A DNA stretch of 64,000 nucleotides from Sedimentisphaerales bacterium (GCA_016927855.1 JAFGLV010000039.1:1-64000); one strand, 5' to 3'. Counted from the first letter of the stretch, positions 51,709 through 58,912 are shown. The notes: generated by a model from the letters alone, not told the origin. Numbers and translations: made by a program.

Positions 51709-51966
51709 ATGAGCACTTCGGTCTCTGAGGCTCGGGCAAGACAGATCAGGTTTGATGACGACACGATGTGGGTCGACTTAGCGGATGGGCGTACGCTCGC
51801 CGTGCCGCTGGCGTATTTCCCGCGTCTCCTGAACGCCTCGCCCGCGGAACGGGCCAAGTACGTCGTCAGCGGCGGAGGAACAGGCCTACACTGGGATGAT
51901 CTCGACGAGGACATCTCTGTTCCTGCCTTGCTCCTCGGCGTCGGCGACAGAGCCCGCAAGGGGTAG
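51709..51966 (+). CDS. DUF2442 protein
   Basis: 85 aa. IRFDDDTMWVDLADGRTLAVPLAYFPRLLNASPAERAKY and GTGLHWDDLDEDISVPALL (read in parts) identify DUF2442, often found beside DUF4160 toxins; no DUF4160 gene is visible here. The TAG stop is the last three bases of the GTAG that opens a REP-like hairpin, suggesting the hairpin inserted at or replaced the original end. Confidence 0.92.
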   Translation: MSTSVSEARARQIRFDDDTMWVDLADGRTLAVPLAYFPRLLNASPAERAKYVVSGGGTGLHWDDLDEDISVPALLLGVGDRARKG

Positions 51967-51987
51967 GATGGGCAACTTGTTGCCCAT
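51963..51987. repeat. single REP-like hairpin, GTAGG(ATGGGCAAC) family
   Basis: GTAG then a perfect ATGGGCAAC-TT-GTTGCCCAT stem. The same family recurs as an inverted pair at 52480-52594. It overlaps the stop codon of the DUF2442 gene. Confidence 0.75.
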
Positions 51988-52011
51988 GCTGTATCTTGGT
52001 AGCGCCATTAG

Positions 52012-52473
52012 ATGTGCAAGGTTATGGACAAGAACGAGCAACTCATTCAGCTCAGCGAACGCGGCCGCTTCTGGCATCTGGACTTCGATGATCTGTCACC
52101 AGCGGAGCAGGTCTTTCGAGCCATCTGGGAGCTCGAAGGCGAGGTCAACAATGGCGGCTTTGAACAGTACTTCTTCAACAGCGCGGGCGATACGGCCTTT
52201 GCGGTTGTGGATGCCCTCAAGGCAATCGGGGCCTACGACATGGCGCGAATCGCAGAGGACGCCAACCGAGTGTTCCCGTGTTCTTTGCCGCCTCGGGGCC
52301 GCGAGGAGAGGCAGGCCCTACTCGATTCGCTGGATAGAGAGCAGAAGGCCTTTCTTGAGAGTCTGGACCACGAGTTCTACGGGTATCCAGGCAACCTCAC
52401 GGAGTTGCTGTATGACTATGTCAAGCGAAACTTAGCCGACATTCCGGGTGCGACCGACATCGGCATCTATTGA
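52012..52473 (+). CDS. DMP19/DUF4375-type protein
   Basis: 153 aa. LSPAEQVFRAIWELEGEVNNGGFEQYFFNSAGDTAFAVVDALKAIGA (read in parts) is the DMP19-like signature. In Neisseria DMP19 is a DNA-mimic binding a repressor; the general family role is unclear. The start is ATG 52012 or 52024; neither has a strong ribosome site because a REP hairpin ends just upstream. Flanked on both sides by the same REP family. Confidence 0.75.
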   Translation: MCKVMDKNEQLIQLSERGRFWHLDFDDLSPAEQVFRAIWELEGEVNNGGFEQYFFNSAGDTAFAVVDALKAIGAYDMARIAEDANRVFPCSLPPRGREERQALLDSLDREQKAFLESLDHEFYGYPGNLTELLYDYVKRNLADIPGATDIGIY

Positions 52474-52479
52474 GCAGGC

Positions 52480-52594
52480 GTAGGATGGGCAACTCGTTGC
52501 CCATGCTGTATTTGGCCGCAGGGCGGATAGGTGAAAGCATGATCGAGAATACGTCGAGTGAAGACCGCATGGGCAAACGAGTTGCCCATCCTAC
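52480..52594. repeat. BIME-like inverted REP pair, ATGGGCAAC family
   Basis: GTAGG plus ATGGGCAAC-TC-GTTGCCCAT (52480-52503) is mirrored by GCATGGGCAAACGAGTTGCC plus CATCCTAC ending at 52594. The arms are near-identical inverted copies. It runs into the 5' part of the next open frame, whose true start is therefore further on. Confidence 0.8.
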
Positions 52595-52638
52595 GCGACT
52601 TCTCGCGGATCTCGGGCCTCAGTATTGCAGGACGTGAC

Positions 52639-52986
52639 ATGACCGGTGTTGTTGGTTTGTTTCTATACGTGGCAACGCTTTTCGGGCCACCCTGGTTTGT
52701 GTTCAAGATCCGCAGGAAGTGGCTCGGCTTTGCCCTCGGGTCCTTATGGTACTGGGGTGCGATGATTCTCTGCATTGATTATCTGAGGGCCATTGATCCT
52801 GATTACGATAGCATTGCTCCGGCGTTCGTCGTCTACCTTGGATGGCTGTCGGGGTTGCTCTATTGCCTGTTGTGTTACGGCGTCGGCTTGATCTTCAGAG
52901 CACTCATACGTCGCAGAAGAGGGGCCGGCAAGTCCAACGCCTGTCGAATCGAATCACGGCCCGCCGAGGGCGAGGCCTCGGGCTAG
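52639..52986 (+). CDS. small membrane protein, unknown
   Basis: 115 aa from ATG 52639 (AGGA upstream). Three transmembrane helices at about residues 5-22, 30-47 and 62-85, then a basic tail (RRRRGAGKSNAC). The frame is open from 52558, but that part is translated REP sequence. No family recognised. Confidence 0.55.
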   Translation: MTGVVGLFLYVATLFGPPWFVFKIRRKWLGFALGSLWYWGAMILCIDYLRAIDPDYDSIAPAFVVYLGWLSGLLYCLLCYGVGLIFRALIRRRRGAGKSNACRIESRPAEGEASG

Positions 52987-53032
52987 ACAGTGTTCGCTGA
53001 GTGCGCGCTCTGTCGGAAGAAGCGCGAGAGCT

Positions 53033-53191
53033 TCAACCGAGCTCGACGATGGTAGTTGCCCTGAGCTTATCCGTGATGATCGCGGCGGCGAGGTTGGTCC
53101 AGCGGGGGCAGGCGTCGAGGATGACGCTGTCGGTGGTGACGACGATCTGATCGGTTTGACGCAGCTCGGCGTCGGGGTTGAGGGAGAGGCG
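53033..53191 (-). pseudogene. truncated 3' fragment of a second DUF434 gene
   Basis: In one minus-strand frame these 159 bases encode the last 52 residues of a DUF434 protein and its stop: LSLNPDAELRQTDQIVV and VILDACPRWTNLAAAII, against VILDTCPHWTNLADAII in the intact gene at 53855-54661. Many differences are synonymous. The similarity stops abruptly beyond 53191 and no start exists, so it is a remnant. Confidence 0.8.
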
Positions 53192-53256
53192 GATGTCTGG
53201 GGTTCGGATGTCGCGGAGATGGATCGGCCAACGAGATTCTTGCCGCTTGTTTGCTT

Positions 53257-53285
53257 GACGCTGATGCGGGTGGAGGTTAAGATAG
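53257..53285 (+). promoter_or_regulatory. sigma70-type promoter of the ParE-type module
   Basis: TTGACG (53257-53262), 17-base spacer, TAAGAT (53280-53285). The -10 box ends four bases before ATG 53290, implying a leaderless or near-leaderless message. Confidence 0.55.
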
Positions 53286-53289
53286 CGTT

Positions 53290-53511
53290 ATGAAAGTCGT
53301 AAGAGGTAAAGTGATTGATGGCAGGGTAGTAGTCGAAGGCGAGCCTTTGGAGGAGGGCAGCGCCGTGACCGTGCTTGCGCCCGAAGGAGACGAAACCTTT
53401 GTACTGGACTCGCAAGCAGAGGTGTCGCTGCTGGCCGCGATGGCCGAAGCCGATCGCGGCGAGACGATACCCGCCGATGAACTCCTGAACAGGTTGCGAG
53501 AGTCAGCTTGA
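53290..53511 (+). CDS. antitoxin-like small protein
   Basis: 73 aa. An N-terminal beta part (MKVVRGKVIDGRVVVEGEPLEEGSAVTVLAPE) and a helical C-terminus (LLAAMAEADRGETIPADELLNRLRES) resemble antitoxins paired with ParE/RelE toxins. The downstream toxin start overlaps its stop (TTGA). Confidence 0.75.
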   Translation: MKVVRGKVIDGRVVVEGEPLEEGSAVTVLAPEGDETFVLDSQAEVSLLAAMAEADRGETIPADELLNRLRESA

Positions 53512-53819
53512 CTCGGAGGCTTCCCATTCGAGTCGTCCGAACGGCGGCCAACCAGATTGTGGAGGCGTCCGCTTGGTGGGAGGCCAATCGCCCGAAGGCC
53601 CCGGACGCATTCCGCCAAGAGATTGAACGTGCTTTCGAACTCGTTGCTGTTCAGCCTCACATTGGGGCGAAGGCCGGAAATGTCAAGCTCGCGGCCGTGC
53701 GGCGCATCTATCTCGGTCGCATTCGCTACCACCTCTACTACCGAGTGAAGACGCCGCCCGGAATAGTGGAGGTGCTTGCCCTCTGGCACGCAAGTCGAGG
53801 CTCTGGACCTGAGCTATAG
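53508..53819 (+). CDS. ParE/RelE-superfamily toxin
   Basis: 103 aa. IRVVRTAANQIVEASAWWEANRPKAPDAFRQEIERAFELVAVQP (read in parts), VRRIYLGRIRYHLYYRV and VEVLALWHASRG form the full ParE-type fold. Probably inhibits growth via gyrase or ribosome-dependent cleavage; which one cannot be told. TTG start coupled to the antitoxin gene. The module is bracketed by the DUF434 fragment (53033) and the intact DUF434 3' end (53855). Confidence 0.85.
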   Translation: MTRRLPIRVVRTAANQIVEASAWWEANRPKAPDAFRQEIERAFELVAVQPHIGAKAGNVKLAAVRRIYLGRIRYHLYYRVKTPPGIVEVLALWHASRGSGPEL

Positions 53820-53854
53820 CGCTCGCTATCGCAGCCAAGCTCGGTCAGAAGGAT

Positions 53855-54661
53855 TCATGCGAGATCGACAATGGTGGTGTCGGCGAGGCTCCGGGTGATG
53901 ATCGCGTCGGCGAGGTTGGTCCAGTGGGGGCAGGTGTCGAGGATGACGCTGTCGGTGGTGACGACGATCTGGTCGGTCTGACGTAGCTCGGCGTCTGGAT
54001 TCAGCGAGAGGCGTGCTTCCCAGTTCCAATCGTGCTCGCGGGCGAGGTTGGCGATCAGGGTCTTGAGACGGCCGCTGTTGGAGACGGGGCTGTCCAAGAG
54101 CCAAAGGGCCTCGGCGGTCGTCGTGTCGCGGGCATCACTTCGACTACGCTCAGTGCAAGCTTGCCTGTGATTCGAGGGCGGGACGCCCTCACCACGGGGC
54201 AGACCGACGTCGATATCTGCCAGGAACTTGCCGATGAGTGTCAGGGCGGGGACGGTTTCTTCGACCTTGCGGTAGGTTCCGTGGATGCTGGCGAGGTCGC
54301 GGAGGCAGCCGTCGCGGCCGCGGAAGATCAGGCCTCCGCTCAAGGCCGCCTCGATCGTGATGAGCAGGTTGTAGCCGTCGATGGCGAGGCTCTGGCCGGC
54401 GATGTCCGCGATGTCTACGCGTCGGGCGAGACGCGACTGCAATTGCTGGTCGGAGCAGGCGCTGCGCATCACGGCCAGGCGCTGTCTCTGCGTCAGGCTG
54501 AACCGGTCGCCGACCAGCTTCAACGCGCTCTTGTCGGCGTAGCCTTTGGTCAGGAGCAGCGAGAAGTCGGCCAGTGCCTCGCGGAGGCGGGGTAGTGCCT
54601 CCGGCGCGAATAGCTCCGCGTCGGCGGGGTGGGGACCTCGATGTGCTCTCTTGTCAGGCAT
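53855..54661 (-). CDS. DUF434-family protein with in-frame repeat insertion
   Basis: 268 aa from MPDKRAHRGPHPADAELF at 54661. LKLVGDRFSLTQRQRLAVMRSACSD and SLAIDGYNLLITIEAALSGGLIFRGRDGCLRDLASIHGTYRKVEE (read in parts) belong to DUF434; EALWLLDSPVSNSGRLKTLI and VVTTDSVILDTCPHW to its nuclease-like C-terminal part. Conserved acidic residues (IDGYN, LLDSPVSNSGR, TTDSVILD) suggest a PIN/Mut7-C-like fold. Between FLADIDVG and EALWLLD about 29 residues of translated repeat DNA are inserted in frame. The open frame continues far upstream only because it runs antisense to the MBL gene. Confidence 0.82.
   Translation of the reverse strand: MPDKRAHRGPHPADAELFAPEALPRLREALADFSLLLTKGYADKSALKLVGDRFSLTQRQRLAVMRSACSDQQLQSRLARRVDIADIAGQSLAIDGYNLLITIEAALSGGLIFRGRDGCLRDLASIHGTYRKVEETVPALTLIGKFLADIDVGLPRGEGVPPSNHRQACTERSRSDARDTTTAEALWLLDSPVSNSGRLKTLIANLAREHDWNWEARLSLNPDAELRQTDQIVVTTDSVILDTCPHWTNLADAIITRSLADTTIVDLA
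54116..54202. repeat. palindromic repeat inserted inside the DUF434 coding region
   Basis: About 87 bases, a multiple of three, with a perfect GAGGGCG-GGA-CGCCCTC hairpin (54174-54190) and the string CACTTCGACTACGCTCAGTG (54136-54155). It is translated as a low-complexity peptide containing CTERSRS. The borders are approximate. Confidence 0.65.
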
Positions 54662-54665
54662 TTGT

Positions 54666-54748
54666 GATTTACGTATCTCGATCCAGCCTGTACCATCTGG
54701 CGTCGTACGCTGTTCAAATCGTAAATCATGAATCGTGATTCGTAAATC
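54666..54748. repeat. word-like inverted repeat (CGTAAATC family)
   Basis: GATTTACG at 54666-54673 is the reverse complement of CGTAAATC, which occurs at 54720-54727 and 54741-54748, with ATCATGAATCGTGATTC between. It fills the gap between the divergent DUF434 and MBL-fold genes, where promoters for both would be expected. Confidence 0.55.
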
Positions 54749-54751
54749 CAA

Positions 54752-55636
54752 ATGCCCAGTCACAACCTGGCACAGATTCAGATCGACGACCTGGAGATTC
54801 TCGGCTATTCGGTAGCCGGGGAGGAGACGGTGGTCGCGCTGCCGCAGCTCGACGTGTGTTTCGACGTCGGCAAGGCGCCCGACCAGATCATCCCGATCAA
54901 CCACATCCTGCTGACGCACGGCCACATGGACCACTCGGCCGGCTTTGCGTACTATCTCTCGCAACGGAACTTCTGCGGCCTCGCGGCGGGCACGATCCTC
55001 GCGCCGGCCAATCTCATCCGGCCCATGCAGGAGATCATCGATCTGTGGGCGCGCGTCGACGGCAACCGCGTCCCGGCCAAGCTCGTCGGCGTCAAGCCCG
55101 GTGACGAGTACCAGATCAAGCCCAACCTGTTCGCCCGCGCCTTTCCGACCAAGCACAGTCCCGGCTCGGTGGGCTTCACGGTCCTGGAGAAGCGCAAGAA
55201 GCTCAAGCCCGAATACGTCGGCCTGACCGGCCCGCAGATCGTCGAGCTCAAGAAGCAGGGCGTCCAGATCGACAACCCGCTCGAGGTACCGATCGTTACC
55301 TACTTCGGCGACACCCAGTACGTCGATTTCGCCCAGCTCGACTACATCGTCAAGAGCAAGATCCTGATCGCCGAGTGTACGTTCTACGAGGACGACCACA
55401 CCGGCCGGGCCGACGCCGGACGGCACATGCACGTCACCGAGTTCGCGTCCTTGGTCGAGCGGCTGCAAAACGAGTATATCATCATCTCGCACCTGACTCA
55501 GCGCACGCCTCTGGGCGAGATCCGCAAGATGCTCAAGAAGGCGCTGCCGGCCGAGATCTACGACAAGACCATCATTCTGATGGACCGTCGGCCCAGGCCC
55601 GGCGAGAGCGCAGGGCATGGGTTCGCAACGCGATAG
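54752..55636 (+). CDS. ribonuclease Z-like MBL-fold hydrolase
   Basis: 294 aa metallo-beta-lactamase-fold protein. Metal motif LTHGHMDHSAG (HxHxDH) at about 54-64, AFPTKHSPGSVGF, YFGDTQYVDF (metal Asp), AECTFYEDD, and the late His in IISHLTQR. The overall layout is that of tRNase Z-like enzymes; whether it matures tRNA or acts on another substrate is not clear. The start is ATG 54752 directly after the repeat, without a clear ribosome site. Its 3' end overlaps the convergent permease-prefix gene by 65 bases. Confidence 0.8.
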   Translation: MPSHNLAQIQIDDLEILGYSVAGEETVVALPQLDVCFDVGKAPDQIIPINHILLTHGHMDHSAGFAYYLSQRNFCGLAAGTILAPANLIRPMQEIIDLWARVDGNRVPAKLVGVKPGDEYQIKPNLFARAFPTKHSPGSVGFTVLEKRKKLKPEYVGLTGPQIVELKKQGVQIDNPLEVPIVTYFGDTQYVDFAQLDYIVKSKILIAECTFYEDDHTGRADAGRHMHVTEFASLVERLQNEYIIISHLTQRTPLGEIRKMLKKALPAEIYDKTIILMDRRPRPGESAGHGFATR

Positions 55637-56258
55637 CCGCCACGGCCAGAAGGATCGGACCCACTGCATACCAAGCCAGCCTGCCGAAGTTCGAGACATA
55701 GGCGATTCGTCCCCATTCGGCAACGCCTAGCACGGGAACTGCCGCCAGCCGCGAAAGCAACTGTCCGGCCACAAGCACACGGGCGGTTCTGCGATCCGAA
55801 AAACCGGTCGGCCTGCGGCACTTCCCGCTCGACAGCACGGTCCACAGCAAGGCCATCAGGCCCATGAAGGTCATGGCTCTGGCCGTGAGAGCGACCACTC
55901 CGAGGGGATAACCCTGAACTCCCAGCAGGTTCGCTACCAGTACGCTGCCCTGCGAGAGGCCTGTCGCGACGTAGCCTACCAGCAGGTAGACGAGCACCCC
56001 GAGGGCCATCCATGACAGATGCTCCAGCGGCCGCCGGTCACCGTTGACCTTCCGAAACTCCCTGGCCAGACGACTCGTATCGCCCAACCGGTGTTGCGCT
56101 ACCAGAAAGGCCTCCGCCTCGGACAGTCCGGCCTCCTGGAGATGTGCGATGTCGTCGCGCAGGTGGCTTTCCAGTTCATTTATGTCCGAGGCGGCGACGG
56201 CCTGCGATTGGGCCAGTTCAGCCCGCCACTGCTCGATTCTCTGCTCTAAGTCAGACAT
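55572..56258 (-). CDS. permease-prefix-domain membrane protein
   Basis: 228 aa from MSDLEQRIEQWRAELAQS. The first 80 residues form the helical permease prefix domain 1 (ELESHLRDDIAHLQEAGLSEAEAFLVAQHRLGD, read in parts), followed by four transmembrane helices. Typical partner of PadR regulators, encoded immediately upstream with a 13-base overlap. Probable envelope-stress or antimicrobial-response unit (inference). Its end overlaps the convergent MBL-fold gene. Confidence 0.82.
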   Translation of the reverse strand: MSDLEQRIEQWRAELAQSQAVAASDINELESHLRDDIAHLQEAGLSEAEAFLVAQHRLGDTSRLAREFRKVNGDRRPLEHLSWMALGVLVYLLVGYVATGLSQGSVLVANLLGVQGYPLGVVALTARAMTFMGLMALLWTVLSSGKCRRPTGFSDRRTARVLVAGQLLSRLAAVPVLGVAEWGRIAYVSNFGRLAWYAVGPILLAVAAIALRTHALRSRRAWADGPSE

Positions 56259-56602
56259 GGTTTTCTCTCCCACAACTGCTGTAAGGTGTTGTGTACAAGC
56301 ATCCATTGGCTTTTGTGTTCGGCCAGGGCCTTGGTGCCTTGGCGCTTGAGCCGGTAGTACTTGCGTCTGCGGCCCGTTTCGCTCGTCTGCACGTAGGACT
56401 CGATTAGACCCTGTTTTTCGAGCCGGTGCAGCACGGGATAGAGCATCCCGTCGGTCCATTCCATCCGGCCGCCGGAGACGTCTTTGACTCGCTTGATGAT
56501 GGCGTAGCCATAGCTATCGCCGTCTGCCAGGATCGACAGAATCAGCGGGGTGGCCGAGGCCGCGACTAAGTCCTTGGAGACTGCCAATTTCTGTACCTCC
56601 AT
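56246..56602 (-). CDS. PadR-family transcriptional regulator
   Basis: 118 aa winged-helix protein: LILSILADGDSYGYAIIKRVKDVSGGRMEWTDGMLYPVLHRLEKQGLIES (read in parts) and RRRKYYRLKRQGTKAL. A dimerising C-terminal helix follows. Start ATG 56602; a TTG at 56587 preceded by GGAGG is an alternative. An inverted repeat lies over its own promoter, so autoregulation is likely. Confidence 0.93.
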   Translation of the reverse strand: MEVQKLAVSKDLVAASATPLILSILADGDSYGYAIIKRVKDVSGGRMEWTDGMLYPVLHRLEKQGLIESYVQTSETGRRRKYYRLKRQGTKALAEHKSQWMLVHNTLQQLWERKPCLT

Positions 56603-56624
56603 TCGAGTGCATAAAGGATATATG

Positions 56625-56654
56625 CATAGTAGTTCTATGTATTGACGCCGTCAA
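56625..56654 (-). promoter_or_regulatory. padR promoter with overlapping operator-like palindrome
   Basis: On the minus strand: TTGACG (56654-56649), 17-base spacer, TACTAT (56631-56626). CATAG-AACTA-CTATG (56639-56625) is a palindrome covering the -10 box, the position expected for a PadR operator. Confidence 0.6.
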
Positions 56655-56697
56655 CAGAATTCTCTGGAAAGATCCGGTTCTTTTGCGGGCCGGGAGG

Positions 56698-57633
56698 CTA
56701 CAGGGCTGGGCGGGAGTCCGTCAAGCAGAGGTCCACCAGTTCGTCGATGACAGCGGTGCCGGCGCACATGACTTTGTCGGCGCCGCCCCAGTAGAGTTTG
56801 AGGGTGCCGTCGTGTTCGGGCACGGCGCCGCAGGTGAAGACGACGTTGTGGACGTAGCCGACGACTTCCCACGGGTCTTCGGGTTGGAGAATCCAACGGT
56901 CGCCGACCGCGACGATCTTGGCCGGGTCGGCGAGGTCGTGCAACGCGACGCCGAGGCGGTAGACGCAGCCGTCCATCGTGGGGAAGACGCCGTGGTAGAT
57001 GCTCAGCCAGCCTCTTTCGGTCCTGATCGGCGGGGCGCCGGGACCGATCTTCATCTCGTCCCAGTGGTAAGTGACCGGCTTCATCACGACGCGGGAGTCG
57101 CCCCAATGGACCAGGTCGGGTGAGTAGCTGATCCAGATCGACCAGGGGCTGATCTCCGAGTGAGGGCGGTCGAGACGCACGTAGCGGCCGTCGATCTTCT
57201 CCGGAAAGAGCACCGTGTTGCGATAGTCCGCCTGCGTGATGAGCGAGATGCGCTCGACGGATTCGAAGTTCGCCGTTTTCGCCAGGCTGATGCGCACGCC
57301 GTGCCTGGAATAGGCGCTGTACGTGATGTAGTAGGTCCCCTCGATGCAGGTGATGCGCGGGTCCTCCACGCCGAAGGCCTCGTAATGCGAGAAGGGCGGT
57401 TCCTGGGCCGGCGTCAGGAAGGGTTCAGGGCGAGACTGGAAATGGAACCCGTCCTCGCTCTCGGCCAGCCCGATGATCGAGCGTCCCGTGTCGAGGTGCG
57501 AGCGAAAGAGCATGATGTATCGCCCATTATGCTTCGTGACACCGGCATTGTGGACAGTCTCGACCGGGTAAGGGATATCGTCCTTGGTGAGAATCGGGTT
57601 ACCGTCGTATCGCGTGATGAGCTTCCTTTTCAT
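56698..57633 (-). CDS. GH130-family glycoside phosphorylase
   Basis: 311 aa from MKRKLITRYDGNPILTKDD. Five-bladed propeller features: NAGVTKHNGRYIMLFRS, FGVEDPRITCIEGTYYITY (catalytic Asp in EDPR), DRPHSEISPWSIWISYS, GPGAPPIRTERGWLSIYHG and VVFTCGAVPEHDGTLKLYWGGADKV (read in parts). Family members phosphorolyse beta-mannosides. Preceded on the same strand by a GT4 glycosyltransferase with a BIME between them, suggesting joint mannoside metabolism. Confidence 0.9.
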   Translation of the reverse strand: MKRKLITRYDGNPILTKDDIPYPVETVHNAGVTKHNGRYIMLFRSHLDTGRSIIGLAESEDGFHFQSRPEPFLTPAQEPPFSHYEAFGVEDPRITCIEGTYYITYSAYSRHGVRISLAKTANFESVERISLITQADYRNTVLFPEKIDGRYVRLDRPHSEISPWSIWISYSPDLVHWGDSRVVMKPVTYHWDEMKIGPGAPPIRTERGWLSIYHGVFPTMDGCVYRLGVALHDLADPAKIVAVGDRWILQPEDPWEVVGYVHNVVFTCGAVPEHDGTLKLYWGGADKVMCAGTAVIDELVDLCLTDSRPAL

Positions 57634-57659
57634 GGGGTTCGTCCCTGCAAATGGTTTAC

Positions 57660-57713
57660 GTAGGGGGCAGGCCCCTGTGCCTGCCCAGGGCAACCACAGG
57701 GGGTTGCCCCTAC
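57660..57713. repeat. BIME-like palindrome pair between GT4 and GH130 genes
   Basis: GTAG (57660-57663) then GGGCAGG...CCTGCCC, followed by GGGCAACC...GGTTGCCC and CTAC (57710-57713). It lies in the intergenic gap of a probable operon, where it could affect message stability. Confidence 0.75.
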
Positions 57714-57718
57714 AGAGT

Positions 57719-58759
57719 TCATTCGCGTTTTGTGGCCTCGCGGCGGAAGATCTTCTCGTAGACTTTCTCATAGCCGGCAGCCATGCGGTCGATGGTGAAG
57801 TTCTCTTCCACGCGCTGACGACACTTGCGGCGGTCGATCCGATCGATCCGGCGGGCCGCTTCGACGGCTTCATCCACGCTACTGACCAGAAAGCCGGTGT
57901 GTTCGTCCTCGATGACCTCGCGACAGGAGCCCAGGTCCATGGCTATCACCGGCACGCCGGCAGCCATCGCTTCGGCCATAACCAGACCAAATCGCTCCGG
58001 AATGGTGTTCAGGTGGAGCAGGGCGTAAGCCTCTCCGAGCAGGGCGTTCCGCTGGACGGGATCCACCGGCCCGATGTACTTGATATGCTTGCCGTCAAAA
58101 TGGTTGGAACAGTCATCGAAGTAGTCCTGGTCCTGAACGATCCCGGCAACGATGAGCGGGAAGTCGGCTCTCCGGGCGACTTCAATAGCCAGGTGCAGGC
58201 CTTTATCGGGGTGAATGCGGCCCAGGAAGACGAGTTTGTCGCCAGGCTTCTCGCGGAAGCTCAAGTTCGTCAGGTCGATGCCGTTGTACACGGTCGCGAC
58301 GTAGGGCAATTCGGGATCACGGTCGGAACCGCTGATCGAGACGTAGTAGCTGTCCTTGTGGTCCCGGTAGACGCGGAGAATGTCGGGCTCGGAGAAGCCG
58401 TGGATCGTCGTCAGCATCGGCGTCTTGATGAACCGCGCATACGTCAGCGGCAGATAATCGAAGTTGTTGTGAATCAGGTCGAACTCATCCGCGTGTTCGA
58501 GCGCCTTGGAGATGTGCAGGCAGGTCGAGACGAGCGGGACCTGGGATTTGTCTTCTTCGTAGCCCTTGTCGACGAACGCGACTAGATTAGCGTTGGTAAC
58601 GGAGTCCTTCGTAGCGAAAAGCGTCACGTGCCGGAACCCGCGCGCGACTAGCCCTTCGGCGATATTGCTCGCGACTGTCTCCCACGCACCGTAGGCGCGG
58701 GGCGGCGTGCGCCACGCCACCGGCGAAAGGACCGCAATCCGTTTATCCCTGATGTCCAT
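57719..58759 (-). CDS. family 4 glycosyltransferase
   Basis: 346 aa GT-B enzyme. N-terminal AYGAWETVASNIAEGLVARGF, acceptor-side HNNFDYLPL, donor-side VFLGRIHPDKGLHLAIEVARR and the E-x7-E motif ERFGLVMAEAMAAGVPVIA. Uses a nucleotide sugar; specificity unknown, but the downstream GH130 suggests mannose chemistry. Cytoplasmic. Starts at ATG 58759. Confidence 0.92.
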   Translation of the reverse strand: MDIRDKRIAVLSPVAWRTPPRAYGAWETVASNIAEGLVARGFRHVTLFATKDSVTNANLVAFVDKGYEEDKSQVPLVSTCLHISKALEHADEFDLIHNNFDYLPLTYARFIKTPMLTTIHGFSEPDILRVYRDHKDSYYVSISGSDRDPELPYVATVYNGIDLTNLSFREKPGDKLVFLGRIHPDKGLHLAIEVARRADFPLIVAGIVQDQDYFDDCSNHFDGKHIKYIGPVDPVQRNALLGEAYALLHLNTIPERFGLVMAEAMAAGVPVIAMDLGSCREVIEDEHTGFLVSSVDEAVEAARRIDRIDRRKCRQRVEENFTIDRMAAGYEKVYEKIFRREATKRE

Positions 58760-58889
58760 GAGGCATGATTTACCATCTGGGATCTATGACTGTCTATTAA
58801 CAATTCCAGGATCCTCTCGCCCGGCAGCTTGAAATCTCCCGCGCCTGCCGCAGAATGGGGGGCGCAGGGGAAGTGGAACCGCCGATGAA

Positions 58890-58912
58890 CCCAGCCCGGC
58901 CGTCGGGCTGGG
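58890..58912. repeat. perfect hairpin in GT4/YkgJ intergenic region
   Basis: CCCAGCCCG (58890-58898) and CGGGCTGGG (58904-58912) form a 9-bp stem with a five-base loop. CCGCAG/CTGCGG close an outer stem around it. The region between the divergent genes (58760-59023) has no gene; a CCTCGTACGAGG palindrome lies nearby. Confidence 0.5.

Noticed and set aside
52558-52638. N-terminal extension of the small membrane protein
   Set aside because: The extension starts inside the REP palindrome; ATG 52639 has its own AGGA site.
53855-55723. One 622-codon minus-strand frame
   Set aside because: Only its last 268 codons are the DUF434 gene. The rest runs antisense to the MBL-fold gene and across a repeat, without protein-like motifs.
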